DNA of 64,000 nucleotides, taken from contig NC_080419.1 in assembly GCF_029873635.1 (NCBI RefSeq), positions 62,675,540 through 62,739,539 of the forward strand. Reading direction: 5' to 3'. Of this stretch, positions 1 to 11,530 are shown piece by piece. Position numbers and translations under genes: made by a program. The stretch comes from Malania oleifera. Taxonomy: Eukaryota > Streptophyta > Magnoliopsida > Santalales > Ximeniaceae. Below the pieces are notes generated by a model, which was given only the letters and a program-made list of their open reading frames with translations, made no database searches and had not been told where the DNA came from. Numbering within the stretch: position 1 is the stretch's first letter; each line of letters starts with the position of its first letter.

Positions 1-1281
1 AGTCGACTAAGCCCTGCAAGTCCAGGCAACTGATCCCATTTTGACTTTGATATTACGCTGAATTTCAAAGTCCAGGCTACTAACCCTGCTGAGTCTAGTT
101 GACTAAACTTCATAATGACTATTTTAAAACAACATTTAAAAGTTTTCAAATTATGTTGCTTGTGCCCCAAACTTTGTCAAAACTTGGGAAACACTCCAAG
201 TAACTTGAGCAACACGAAAATATGACTTTTAACTCTATAAATACATAATTTTACAAATCAAATCATATACCAAGAATTCAAAATAGCAATCAAGCTTATA
301 ATTCTCATACTCTTCAAAAAGCCTTCTTGCTCGCATACTTGTTGAAGTTATTCTAAGACTTGTTGAGTTATTTTTTACCGATCTTTGAGCATAAATTTTT
401 AGTTTGATCAATCAAAAGAAATGTCCTGGTGATATATTCTCTGAGCTTTAATTCTATTTTCATTGATATTTAAATTGAAGTATTCTTAGCCATGCTATAA
501 CTTGTACTAATCTGCTCTTTTTGAGAGTGATTCTTGTATGCAAGAAGTTTTCTTGTTTTCTTTGTTTTCTTGACGGTTCAAGTTTGTTGAATCATTGGTT
601 TACTGAGCGTGGGGTATCGATTGGAGAGGAAGACTCTATCCTATTAAAGGAGTGTTGTAAAGGTTTGCTCCGCCCATAAAGGAGTGGTATAGTGGAATAC
701 TTAGGTGTGTTGCCTAAGGCAAGGACGTAGGTAGGTATAGACAAACCTCATAAAAACTCGGTGTCATTCTATTCCGTACTCTCTTTAAATTTCAGCACTT
801 ATAATTTGTGTGGTTGTGTACTTAATTTACTGAATATTAATTTGTCTTTGGGAATAATGGAAACCATAAGGGAGTATGTTGGTTGATCAATACATATTGC
901 GGAAACCATAAGGGAGTACGTTGATTGATTAATACCCAAGGCTCATTAATCCATTGACATATTCAAAAGCCGAATCTTGGAAGCACTGGTGCAATTCATA
1001 CATTGTTTAATTGGTTAACTTGTGGATTGTGTTGGCTCAATGATTGATTTCATTGATTGGATGTTAATTTAAATTGCTGTAAGATCAAATTGATATACTT
1101 TTGCATAAATATTTAAAAATGAATTTGATTCTCAACCGATATTGTAATTGAAATTCAAACCATCCTTGTGTGATTGCTAAATATACAATAAGTTGGGAAA
1201 AAATTTTATAAAAAGAGTTCAAAGAAACTTTAAAAACCCAATTCACCCCCCCCCCCTCTTGGGACTACACCTCACTTTTCA
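1..1281 (+). mobile_element. Partial copia LTR, group A (U3 cut by window edge)
   Basis: The window opens inside the U3 of a Sirevirus-like LTR. Palindrome-type units (AGTCGACTAA at 1, TAGTTGACTA at 96) precede a TATA box (TATAAATA, 235-242). The three-hairpin block follows at 667-752, then two GGAAACC..AAGGGAGTA repeats (858-935), and the conserved end AATTCA plus 11 C, CTCTTGGGACTACACC, finishing in CA at 1281. No primer-binding site follows, so this is a 3' or solo LTR, or a rearranged 5' LTR. The right edge is set by alignment by eye to the LTR ends at 12220 and 35182. The left edge is outside the window. Confidence 0.75.
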
Positions 1282-2565
1282 AGAACATGCCTTAATTTAA
1301 CTATATTATGATTTCAAATGAATCATATCTTTATTGCTTTTGTTTTTTAGTCTTAAGGCACTTCTGAATACTATGAACGTCATATCTGGATTTTATGAAT
1401 CTATGAATAGGTATGGATTGTTCTTAGGTTTTATGAACACCTAACATGACTTAATTTTAGTTCTCCAATGCATGTGTGTTTTGTAGGAATGATTTTACTG
1501 GTTGGATAAAAACGGCTTAATCAATATTTAGTAGAATTGCTTAAAGAATCAAAACTGGTTGTCTATACTGTTTGGCACTTAATGAAATCAATCCTTGATG
1601 AGTATGAGTGATAAATTGCATCTAAGCTAGTACTTAGATAAAAAGGGGGACCTTTTGAACTTAAAATTCTATCTTTTTGTGCTCCCCCATCCTTTGGCTT
1701 AGATTTTTTTTGAAAGCTTACTATGGCATGTATGTTTAGGCAAAAAGATTTTTTTGCTCACACTAAATCTTAAGTGAAAATGTGTTGCTGAGGCACAATT
1801 ATTCTAAGCTTAGCCATATGACCTTGTATTAAACTTTCTAATGTATTTAGGATTTATATGGTTGCCTTTTCTGGTTGAAGCATGAAATGTTTTTAAATAC
1901 TTACTAGAAAAATTTAAGCTTGCTTGACCTTAGTGTTAAAATTATTATATATAGCAAGCATAGTCCCTAGTACTTATTGATGATATCAAAAGGGGAAATA
2001 TTTTACGAAATGAATTTTTTTTTTGTGTGGCAAGAAATGAACTTATAAAAGATAAATCTTATCTCTCGCTTCAAGTTTGTAAGCATAAAGGCATTCATGA
2101 CATGTGTTATTTCCTAAAATTCAATTTTTGTCATGGAGTTAAAAAATTTAAGGGCTCTGTTGTTTAAATGGTCTTCTTAACAAAGGAGAAATATTTAGCT
2201 AATGACAAAAGGGGGAGAAGTTGAGCAAAATTATCGTATAACTTGCATTCTCCTACCCTTTTATTATTCATATTTGGAAATAATTTGTAAGTAGAGATTG
2301 TTGTGACTAAGGGTCTTAACTATATTTTCAACACTCTTAGTAATACTAAAATATAGACATGATAATTATTGAAAAATTGTAATCATTTATGTATCATGTG
2401 ACTTTGCTTATTTAATTGAATATTTTTCAAAGATAGCTTCAATACAAAATACACATTGAACCAAACTAAACTCAAAATTTTCAACTAAAGAATTCAGAGG
2501 TCTTCAACCAAGTTGACCTCATTCTGCTCCTGTGTTTGTCATCATAAAAAAAGGAGGAGTTTGTT
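1282..2565 (+). mobile_element. Non-coding post-pol spacer of a Sirevirus-like element
   Basis: There is no usable reading frame. The stretch resembles the region after pol in Copia-1 (17271-18229). It is AT-rich and carries repeated polypurine runs: AAAAAGGGGG near 1640, AAAAGGGGAAA near 1990, AAAAGGGGGAGAAG near 2208, and AAAAAAAGGAGGAG near 2546 just before a possible LTR start. Several polypurine tracts in this position fit a Sirevirus. The pol that should precede it is missing, so it is a deletion remnant. Confidence 0.5.
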
Positions 2566-2815
2566 TGTTAGGGCTTAAGGTTGATCGATCTGCCACTAAG
2601 GAGCTATGGTAAGTCAAAGAGCGCAGAGAAGATTGCCCACCACTTGTTTTTGTACGTGCTATAAGATATAGGCTTTCTATGAAAGCTCGTAGGATCAGCT
2701 AACAAATCACAGCATCTCATTTTTGTGCTAAGTGTATGAATAGGCTTATTTTTCTGTAAAGTAAAAATGACCGATGCAAAATGGAAGCCATGAAGCACTT
2801 ACATGCTCATATATG
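2566..2815 (+). mobile_element. Possible start of a truncated 3' LTR
   Basis: TGTTAGGGCTTAAGG follows a purine-rich tract, as expected where a 3' LTR begins. After about 250 bases the sequence runs into the reversed LTR at 2816. I recognise nothing else here, and a short minus-strand frame in it looks accidental. Confidence 0.3.
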
Positions 2816-4298
2816 AAAAGTTAGATGTACTCCCAAGAGGGGGAGGTGAATTGGGTTTTTAAAATTTTCTCTGAAATCCCTTTGTTTTACAAGTTCCTTT
2901 AGTTAAGAGTTAACCCCTTTTTAAATTTGAGTTAATTTGCAATCACACTCTTTAAACACAAAAATTTCACAAGTACAATCGATATTCAATCCAATCAATG
3001 AAGTTAGATTGACATCACAAAAATAGAAAATTCAACCAAGCTTCCAAAATTCAAATATCGATATCAAATAAGTATCTTGACTTTAAGTTTGTAACCAACC
3101 AATATATTAATGAGCTTTGATACTAATCAATTAACGTACTCCCTTGTGGTATCCGCAATAATATTGATTAATCATCGTACTCCCTTACGGTTTCCGCAAT
3201 TCCAAAAAACAAATTAAAATCCAACAATTTAAAAAAGCATCCACACAATTTATATGTGTTGTAATTTTAAGAGAACAAGGAAGAGAGTGACACCAAGATT
3301 TTTACGAGGTTCGGCTATATCTACCTACGTCCTCGCCTTACGTACACCACCCAAGGATTCACTATACCACTCCCTTAACCAGGTGGAGCAAACCTTTTAC
3401 ACACTCCTTTAAATAGGATACCAAGCGATACCCCACGCTTGGTAAACCAACGATTCAACAACCTGAATCATCAAAACAACAAGAAAAAAGAACAAGTTTT
3501 TGTGTACAAAGAGATTCTCACAATAGAGCTGATTAGTACAAGTTAGAGCACTAATATACTTCAAATTAAATATTAATAAAGAAAGAATTTGAAGCTCAAG
3601 AAATTAATCATTGGGTTCTTCTTTAGATTGAATGAAACTTAGTAAGAGTACAAGAACCGAGTGGTTGTATTAGCAGGAATTCAGTAGAACTTCAGCAAGG
3701 ATGTGTGAGCAAGAGAGCTTTGAGAATTAGAGACTTTGATTGCTTGATTGTAAGTAGTTGTATATAAAAATCCTTTGGTTTTCCATGTATTTATAAAGTT
3801 CTAAAAGTAATTTCTTGTTGCCCAAGTTTACTTGGAGTATTTCCCAAGTTTATACAAAGCTTGGATCCTAAGCAAACAATTTTGAAAGTTTCCTATACTA
3901 CTTTATCTTAATTTTGGAAAGTTACTCTCCTTTTAAAAAGAGGTGCTATTAACTTCAACCACCTTTCAATATTTTGGGTATAACTTTCACTATCCAACTC
4001 CAATTTGAACGTTCTAGGTATCAACACAAAGCTAAGAGAAAATCTCACAACTTTCATGTTAAAAATGGGTCTCTAAGTCAACATAATTCCTAAGATCTTC
4101 AAAGCATCCATACTGATTTTAAAATGAAGTACTTACATAAGACTTTTCTTAAGACTTAAACATTCGAAATGTGAAGTCTTCATGTATGTCTTCCTTTGAG
4201 TCCATCTTAACTTTAAGCTTTAACATTCTTAAAGCTTTCATAGATTTGTCAAACTTTGACCTATTGAGCTTTCTTTCGATCACTTGTTTGGAATGTAG
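2816..4298 (-). mobile_element. Group A copia LTR, reversed, 5' end lost
   Basis: Read on the minus strand this ends in ..TTCACCTCCCCCTCTTGGGAGTACATCTAAC. The three-hairpin block is at 3301-3389, two copies of the AAGGGAGTACG repeat lie at 3130-3195 (reversed), and a TATA box lies near 3786-3795. The TATA-proximal sequence (3825-3860) matches that of the LTR at 1-1281. Its U3 start (TGTTGG..) is absent because a group B LTR begins at 4299. No palindrome cluster is visible in the U3 that remains, unlike its relatives. Confidence 0.7.
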
Positions 4299-4926
4299 TG
4301 TTGACCTTATAGGTCACACTCGCTTTTGATAATGACAAATACTCAAGTATTTGATGGCTATCTAGTTTATGTACAGGTATATAATTGGCAAATCAAATTG
4401 ATGGCATATGAAGTAGTGCTTGAAGACCCTGGAGACTATATTATGTTGTATTTCAATTCATTTCTTATTTGGGTCTGTAATAGTAAATAGGAAATGGTCT
4501 GTAATAATCAATGCGTTACATGCATGATTAGATAGAAAAACTCAAAGGACTTAGGCTGAACTTAGGACCCTCATAACTGCATTAAAATATGCCCTATCGA
4601 ATTAAATTCAATCATCATATGAATAGGGATAATTTTATAAAGGGACTAGGACCAAAATACTCGAAAAAGGCATGTTTGGTCTACCTAACTATAATGCACA
4701 GAAGTATTCGGTCAACCAAACCTCCACCGAGTCAACATTTTGACCCTTCAGCCGACGGACCAGAAATGTACTCCAATGTTCTGGTCGATCGAACCTCCTC
4801 AAGGTCAACAAGTTGACTCTTTTTTCGACTGACCAGAAATGAGCTGCAACACTCTAGTTGACCGAACCACCACGGGGGATGTCCTGACGCTTTGGTTAAC
4901 CGAACCTCCAAGTTCAAAATGACTTG

Positions 4927-7253
4927 TGTTGACCCCATGGGTCATATCCCGATTTTGATAATAAAAAATACTCATGTATTTAATGGATATCTAGATCATG
5001 TGCAGGTCTATATTAGCAGATATATTAATGGCACGTGAAAGCTTAAAGTTGGAAGACCCAATACATGGTGTACTCTATTTCATTATTATTTAAAGGGTTT
5101 CTAATAGTAAATATGGCTTTGATTGTAATAATTGCATGCATCACCTGCATGATGTAATAGGTAAGCTCATAATGCAAATGACCTTATAAAGACCTTAGGG
5201 ATTACCTTTCGGTCGACCGAAATCAGATTTTTTCGGTGTCTTCAAAAAGAACCTAAAAAGGACCCTAGGACACTCACTCATGCATAAACATGTTTGATTA
5301 CTTGAAATTGGATGATTGTTGGATGAAAAAGGACAGAAATGCACAAAATGTGCACTTTTGGTCGACCGACCTAGGAAGTTCATTTTGGCCTTGGTCGATC
5401 GAACCAGGTCTGAGTTAACATGTTGACTGCAGCTCGGTCGACCAAATTGTATAGTTCGTTTGGCCCCGGTCAACCGAACCCTCATGAAATCAACAATTTG
5501 ACTTCCTGGTCGATCGAGACATTTTTGTATTGCACCAACCTGGTCGACTGAGGGTCCTCGGGAGTTGTCTCAATGGTCTGGTTGACCGACAGGCCTAGTT
5601 CAAATCAACTTGGTCGACCGAACCTCGGAAATACGAAAAATCGCCTCATCCGGTCGACCAAAAAGTTAGTTCATTTCAGTCCCGGTAGACCAAACCATGC
5701 AAAAAGGCTTCGGATTTAAAGATTCGGTTGACCAACCTAGGCAATTCAAATTTGGCCTAGTCGACCGAACCATATGAACTTCGGTCGACCGAAAATGTTT
5801 CTGGTCGACCGGACCTCTCGGGTGCCCTGAATTTTTTACCGTGGTTAAATATTTTAAATAGGGTTAATTATTTTAAAATGATTTAAAACTTTCCTAATAA
5901 TGCCAATAGGTCCCCAACAACTATAATTCTTCCATTTTCTATAAATAGTCCATCATTTGCAAAGATTAGTAGAGCATTAGCAATCTTGATTAGGAGAAAT
6001 TTCCTGAAAATCCCAAAACCTATAATACTCATTTTTGAGCCTCCTACACTTATTCTTACCTGATCTTACTACTCAAACTTCTTTGTAAGTGTGTTTAAGT
6101 GTGGTTGTTCTATAGGTTGGCTCTCCTTGCTCTACTTGATTGATATTATTTTTATTGAGAGCAAAACCTTAAGGATTCTTAGGGGACTTTGTTAATAAGT
6201 CTATCCTAAGGAGACTTTGTTAGATCTTCTAAGATTGCACCTTCATTGCAACATCTTGAGAAGATTGTATTTGTTTTTGTTTGCAAAATCCTCTTAAAAT
6301 CATTTTCAAATATCTTGTGTGCTTTATATTGAAAAATATATTTGAAGAGATATTTGTTTATGAGATAAAAATCTTTGTTGCAATATTCATTGACTTACAC
6401 ATTATTTGCTGATACAAAGATTAAATATATTTTGCAAACCAAGCATATACATTATTTGATATTTGCATGATTGAGATATTTTGCTGATTGGAATATTTGA
6501 GACTTGATTGACATCTTTGTTTGAGCATTTAGATTGAATATCTAGTGATACAAAAATCATATAGGTTTGCACTCTCATGCACTAATTACATCGATAGTAA
6601 ATATATCTGAGAGTTGAGATATTTGACCACACTGAGCATACATATTAAATCATATTGTGGTGTATGTAATTGCGCATATTCGGGTACATATCTGTTTTAC
6701 ATGAAAGCACAATCACTATACCGATATTATTTGATTTCAAAATCTATTTTATTTCCAGGCACGGGCCTGAAGAGGGAGACTAGCCCTGGAATAGTCCCAG
6801 ATTAGCTTAGATCCGGTTAGGAAAGCTAGGTGCACCATCCTGTTAAGGCGTGTAGGTTGAGGTCAGCCCCACCAATTGACCTGGTTAAGGTTGAGGTCAG
6901 CCCTGTGCTAATTGACCTAGTTGTAATCGATGCCGCTCCACCCTTAAGTGAGCTATTAGTGGAATCCTCGGGCTTGCGAGCTAAAGGCAGGGACGTAGGC
7001 ACAGTTGGCCAAACCCCGATAACATATCATGTGTTTATTTATATTTTCGGACTTTATATTTACCACATGTGTATGTTATTATGTGAATGATGCGCTTGAT
7101 TTAAATTTTTATATATTATGTTTATCGGCGTATTTGGAACTAAATAGAAAGACACTAGGTTGTAATATTTTGCTAACATCTAGTTCAACTTAGGATAAAA
7201 GTTTAAAATTCCAATTCACCCCCCCCCCTCTTGGGAATACACCAATTCTAACA
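4927..7253 (+). mobile_element. Complete group B solo LTR with 5-bp TSD
   Basis: The element runs from TGTTGACCCCATGGG to ..CACCAATTCTAACA, 2327 bp, in TG..CA form. It is flanked by a perfect target duplication ACTTG (4922-4926 and 7254-7258), and removing it rejoins the older LTR. In order it holds about 15 palindromic GGTCGACCGA-type units (5205-5815, spaced mostly 23-43 bp), a TATA box (TATAAATAG, 5940-5948), the hairpin block (6935-7023), and a run of 10 C near the 3' end. There is no internal region, so it arose by LTR-LTR recombination. Confidence 0.93.
5205..5815. repeat. Palindrome array in group B LTR U3
   Basis: Units centred on GGTCGACC occur near 5212, 5351, 5393, 5436, 5468, 5508, 5542, 5578, 5612, 5651, 5685, 5725, 5759, 5782 and 5805. 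The best unit in related LTRs is the perfect 16-bp palindrome GTTCGGTCGACCGAAC (9441-9456). Variants differ mainly by C-to-T or G-to-A at the CpG positions (GGTTGACCGA, GGTCAACCGA, GGTCGATCGA). The array ends about 125 bp before the TATA box, where enhancers or silencing targets would be expected. Confidence 0.9.
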
Positions 7254-7801
7254 ACTTGGTCAACCGAAGTTCGTATAGTTCGGTCAATCAAACTCAGTAC
7301 GGTCGACCAAATCGTGAAGGTTCAGAATCGCCCTATATATGTTTGACCGAACACTTAGTTCAAACTTTCCTTGGTCGAGCTCCACTGTCGACCGACCCTC
7401 TTGGGTTGCTCTGAATTTATTGAGGTTAGAAAACTGTTAAATATTATAAACTTCACTTAAACTTTTTCAAAAATGATATCTATGTCCCGAATGGTTATAA
7501 TTTTGGGGAATTCTATATATACCCCCTTATTTTCAAAAATTAGTGTGAGATTAGCAAATATAATTATAAAATAGCCTTTGAATTTCAAAAAGCCTATTTC
7601 TCGTACTTATGCTTCATACTCCCATTCTTACTCATCCATATTGCAAATACCACTTAGTAAGAGTGCTCTTGTGTTCATCTCACCAAGCTTAAACTCTCAC
7701 TTGCTTGTTTTGATTGAGATTAATTTTTCATTTCGAGTAAACATCTAGTTTTTCTAGGGGGCTTCGTAAATAAGTCTTCTGTAGGAAAACTTCTTAGAGC
7801 T

Positions 7802-9894
7802 TGTTGACTTTGGTGTATTCCCAAGAGGGGGGGGGGGGTTGAATTGAGTATTTAAAACTTCCTAGGTTGATTCCAATTTCATAGGTAGTACTTCACAACC
7901 TAGGGTCTGTCTATGCAATTATAAACCCAATCATTCACAATAGTAAAATATGATCATTCATGTGCTGGAATTTAAAATGAGGAAATAAAAAGCACGCACA
8001 AGAAATGTAATCGAGGTTCGGCCAAAGTGCCTACGTCCCTGCCTTAGCTCTCCAGCTAAGGATTCCATTACGGCTTACTTAACGGGTGGAGCAGCACCGT
8101 TTACAACCAGGTTAATTAGCGGGACTGACCTCAACCTACAGCTTACCAAAATTGTGCACCTAACTTTCCTAACCGGGTTTAAGCCAATCTGAGACTATTC
8201 AATAGGGCTAGTCTCCCTCTTCAGGCCCATGCCTGGAATACAACAAATATGAAATTTTGCGTACACGAAAATGCTTCTTACACAAGCTGATATGTACCAC
8301 TGCACACAATATAATCAATGCACACCAATAATGTATGAACTGTAAACTCGGTGCTCTACGTGTACAATCAACACTCAGTCTAATGATTATTCTCAAGCAA
8401 GCCCTAGAGTGTTTAAACATGCTATTCTTTGAAAACCAAGTATACAAAATCTCAATGTCAGATCAATGTTTCAAAGATGCTAGTAATAATATTCAAACAA
8501 ACTCAAAAATATTTTCTTCAATGTAGCAAGCACAAGAGTTGTTTGAAAACAAACTTGTAAATTTTTTTTTGCACACAAAATATAAGCCTAAGAAATCTTG
8601 CAATATCAATGCAAAGGCCCTTAAGCTACTGAGTTTTCCCACACAAGATTTATTTGTTAAAATTAGTGGGAAAACTCTAGCCTAACTCTCAAGATAAAAA
8701 TCAAGCAATACAAACTTCAAATGAGAGTTGTGGGCTTTTTAGAATGGAGGAAAAGAAATCTAGAAACTCTCATAATACTTGGATAATCAAGGAACAAGTG
8801 TGTGAGAGTGAATGGGAGTAGTATGAGCCAAATAGGTTTTGGGAATTTTAAGAGAATTTTGGCTTAATGATTTTGCTAATTCCTTGACTAATTTTTGCAA
8901 ATAAGGGGGTAGATATAGAATTCCCTAAAATTATAATTGTTTAGGACATATTAGTCATTTTATAAAATGTTTAAGTGAGGTTAATAAAAATAATAGCAAT
9001 TTTAACCTCGGTAAAATTTGCCAACCCGAGAGCACCGATCGATCGTACTTAAGGTTCGGTTGACCGAGTGTCCGGGTTCGGTTGATCGGGAGTATTTTGA
9101 ATAAGAAAGATGGTCGACCGTACTTGAGGGGTTCAAAGGCGATGTTTCAAATCCGCGCGGTTCGGTCGACCGGATCATTTTGAACTAGGAGGTTCGATTA
9201 ACTAAGCAGGTTGAAATTCCTATGTGGGGTTTCGGTCTACCAGAGCGTTGCTTATATAATCTTGGTTGGTCGATCGAGCGGTCAACTTGTTGACCTGGTT
9301 GAAGTTCGGTCGACCAGGAAGTTGCTATATGTTTATGGTCGGTCGACCAAGCGATCAACTTGTTGATCCAGTGGGAGTTTGGTCGATCGAAGATCTCAGT
9401 GTAACTGAGTTCGGTCGATCAAAGATCTCAATGTAACTGAGTTCGGTCGACCGAACTTGCCAATTTGGGCATTTTCAGTCCTTTTTACTTTGAAATGTTG
9501 TCCCTATTCATATGGTGATTAACTTAATTTTAATAAAACACTCTTTTATGCATGCATGGGGGGCCTAAGGTCAATCAAGGTGTTTTTGAGATGGTCCCAA
9601 AAATCCGGCATCAGTCGACTGATCCCTAAGGTCTGTTTATGGTCTTGAGATTGTAAGTTTCTACATGCATGATGCACCTCAATTATTACAGACCAATCCC
9701 ACTTTACTATTACAAACCCAAATTAAACATGATATGAATTACAACATAAAATAAATCTTCTAGGTCTTTAGTCTTCAGGTCTTCACGTGTCATCAAATGA
9801 TCTTACTAATATAAGCCTGCACACAAACTTGATAGACATTAAATACCAGAGTATTTGTCATAATCAAAACAGGGTATGACTCATAGGATCAACA
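7802..9894 (-). mobile_element. Group B LTR, reversed; 3' LTR of a minus-strand element
   Basis: On the minus strand this begins TGTTGATCCTATGAGTCATACCC, directly after a polypurine tract (9895-9907, reversed), and ends ..CTTGGGAATACACCAAAGTCAACA. It therefore is a 3' LTR, with the internal region lying to the right. It contains the palindrome array (9035-9460, including a perfect GTTCGGTCGACCGAAC at 9441), a TATA-like box near 8905-8915, the hairpin block at 8009-8092 with an 8-bp perfect second stem, and a 12-G run at 7827. Confidence 0.85.
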
Positions 9895-10587
9895 ATCTCC
9901 CCTTTTTTGATGATGACAAATACTTGCCTACTTCTCCCCTTTTTGGCAACAACAAAAAGGGTCTAGATAAATCATTTAAGTATATAGGAAAATAAAAGAT
10001 AATTATCATTCAAATATAAATATGATTTTGGGAAACCTTTTTAAAAAATTTCAGCAGCATGCCATTTAAAAATAGAACATTTCCCAAAAGCAATATGTAT
10101 GCCAACGACCTAATTGATTATGAGAATACAATTTTGCCATGACAAACAACTCAATCAATCTAGTATGATCAAGACATAAAATAGAGATATAACTTTCAAA
10201 CATTCAAGAGATAGAATAGCCATACAATAAAAAGTGAATGACAAAGATAATCTCAATGATTAAGAACACAAACAATAAAACTGGTCATTTAAATGACTTA
10301 CATGACATGAGAACAAGGTGTGACAAAAAATATACACAAACCATTGCAATTGAAACATATCATACGACCCGTGAAGGATTTGAGTTAAAAGCACCCGACA
10401 TATGATACCAAATAGAAGGTTTGAGCATAAAAGCAGTCTAACTAGATCGCATGCATTTTCATGTGAAGTTACCGCACCAGTTATACAATTTAAAAAACAT
10501 GTAGTATAAAATAATATTAAGTAAGTGATAAAGAGTTTAGTTTTGAAATTTGATCTTGCCAAAAGTACATGTAAATAAATATTTATG

Positions 10588-10619
<32 letters not shown>

Positions 10620-10937
10620 CCCCCTTATGATGTTTGCAAAAAGGTATTGGGGGGTGCTTGCCAAAAATTTAAAGATCAAGCAAGCAAGCAAGCAACATTA
10701 TTCTGGTTTTAGGATTTAAGTACAATTTCATATAACAAGATCATAATCATATGGATCCAAAGAAATAGATAATTTTAAGTGCAAGATCATATGGAAAACT
10801 TTGAAATAGTCTGTGGAAAAACAATACATTTCATTTTTAAGATGTTTAATGAAATTACTAAATTTAAGCACATGCCACAATACAACTTAAAGCACATCTA
10901 AGCTAAAAAAAATGGGTGAACACAATAAGATAGGGAT
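9895..10937 (-). mobile_element. 3' internal remnant of the minus-strand element
   Basis: This contains the polypurine tract AAAAAAGGGGAGAT (reversed, 9895-9907), a second AAAAAGGGGAGAAG-like tract near 9935, and AT-rich non-coding sequence of the post-pol kind. A (TA)n microsatellite lies at about 10588-10620. The 143-codon minus-strand frame across it has low-complexity content and no recognisable domain. Pol is absent because the element is cut by the LTR starting at 10938. Confidence 0.55.
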
Positions 10938-11530
10938 TGTTAATTTAGATGTAATACCAAGAGGGGGGGGGGGGGGTGAATTGGGTATTTTTAAATTCTT
11001 TCAGATTAATTACCACTTAGTCCCAATTTCTTTGTTTAACAAATTAAATTTAGGAGTTTGGAGCTGATTTAAATTTATTTTATCAATGAATTCTTTTTAC
11101 CCAATTAAGTGCGTGTGGAGTTATTCAACATACACATGCAAGCTCGATATTGAAATATGATGCAGAAAATAAAAAGATAAGGGAAGAGAGAAGGAAAACA
11201 CAAGTTTACGAGGTTCAACCAACCCAGCCTACGTCCTCGCCTTGACCAACCCACTCAAGGATTCCACTATATCCCTGCTCCTTTAACTAGGACAGGGCTT
11301 CCCTTACATCACTGCTTACAAGAGGTACAACTTCCTCCTTACCCAATTCACAACCCGAACCATGATTACAATATAATATCAAATCTGCAAAACAACTCAA
11401 GATTTGCTTCTAACAAAGCTAGTGAGTACAATTGAAATCCTAACACATATACATATGATGAAACTCGAAGCTTAGTATGTATGTAATGATATAATCGTTA
11501 GATGGATGATATGCTTCAACACACAATTTC
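10938..11530 (-). mobile_element. Group A-like LTR fragment, reversed
   Basis: Read on the minus strand this ends ..CACC plus 14 C (10953-10976 region), CTCTTGGTATTACATC..AACA. The hairpin block is at 11205-11298. Its U3 and promoter are missing. It abuts, head to head, the forward LTR that starts near 11531; the two share the general layout but differ in sequence. The right boundary is approximate. Confidence 0.6.

Larger units (their letters stand above)
4299..7801 (+). mobile_element. Group B copia LTR, split by a nested solo LTR
   Basis: This starts TGTTGACCTTATAGGTCACAC and carries GGTCGACCGA-type palindromes at 4708-4926. It is interrupted by the complete solo LTR 4927-7253 and resumes at 7254 with further palindromes (to about 7395), then a TATA-like TATATATACC near 7514. 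It is broken again at 7801, where a reversed group B LTR begins. The missing 3' part, including the hairpin block, was not found elsewhere in the window. Confidence 0.75.

Noticed and set aside
4589..5485. Short frames rich in RSTR/RPS motifs
   Set aside because: They are translations of the palindrome array in LTR DNA.
5205..5815. CRISPR array (short repeats with 23-43 bp spacing)
   Set aside because: Plant LTR context, variable spacing, repeats of about 10 bp with CpG decay, no cas genes.
10260..10691. 143-codon minus-strand frame
   Set aside because: Low-complexity content (Ile/Tyr run translated from (TA)n), no domain, lies in a non-coding retroelement remnant.
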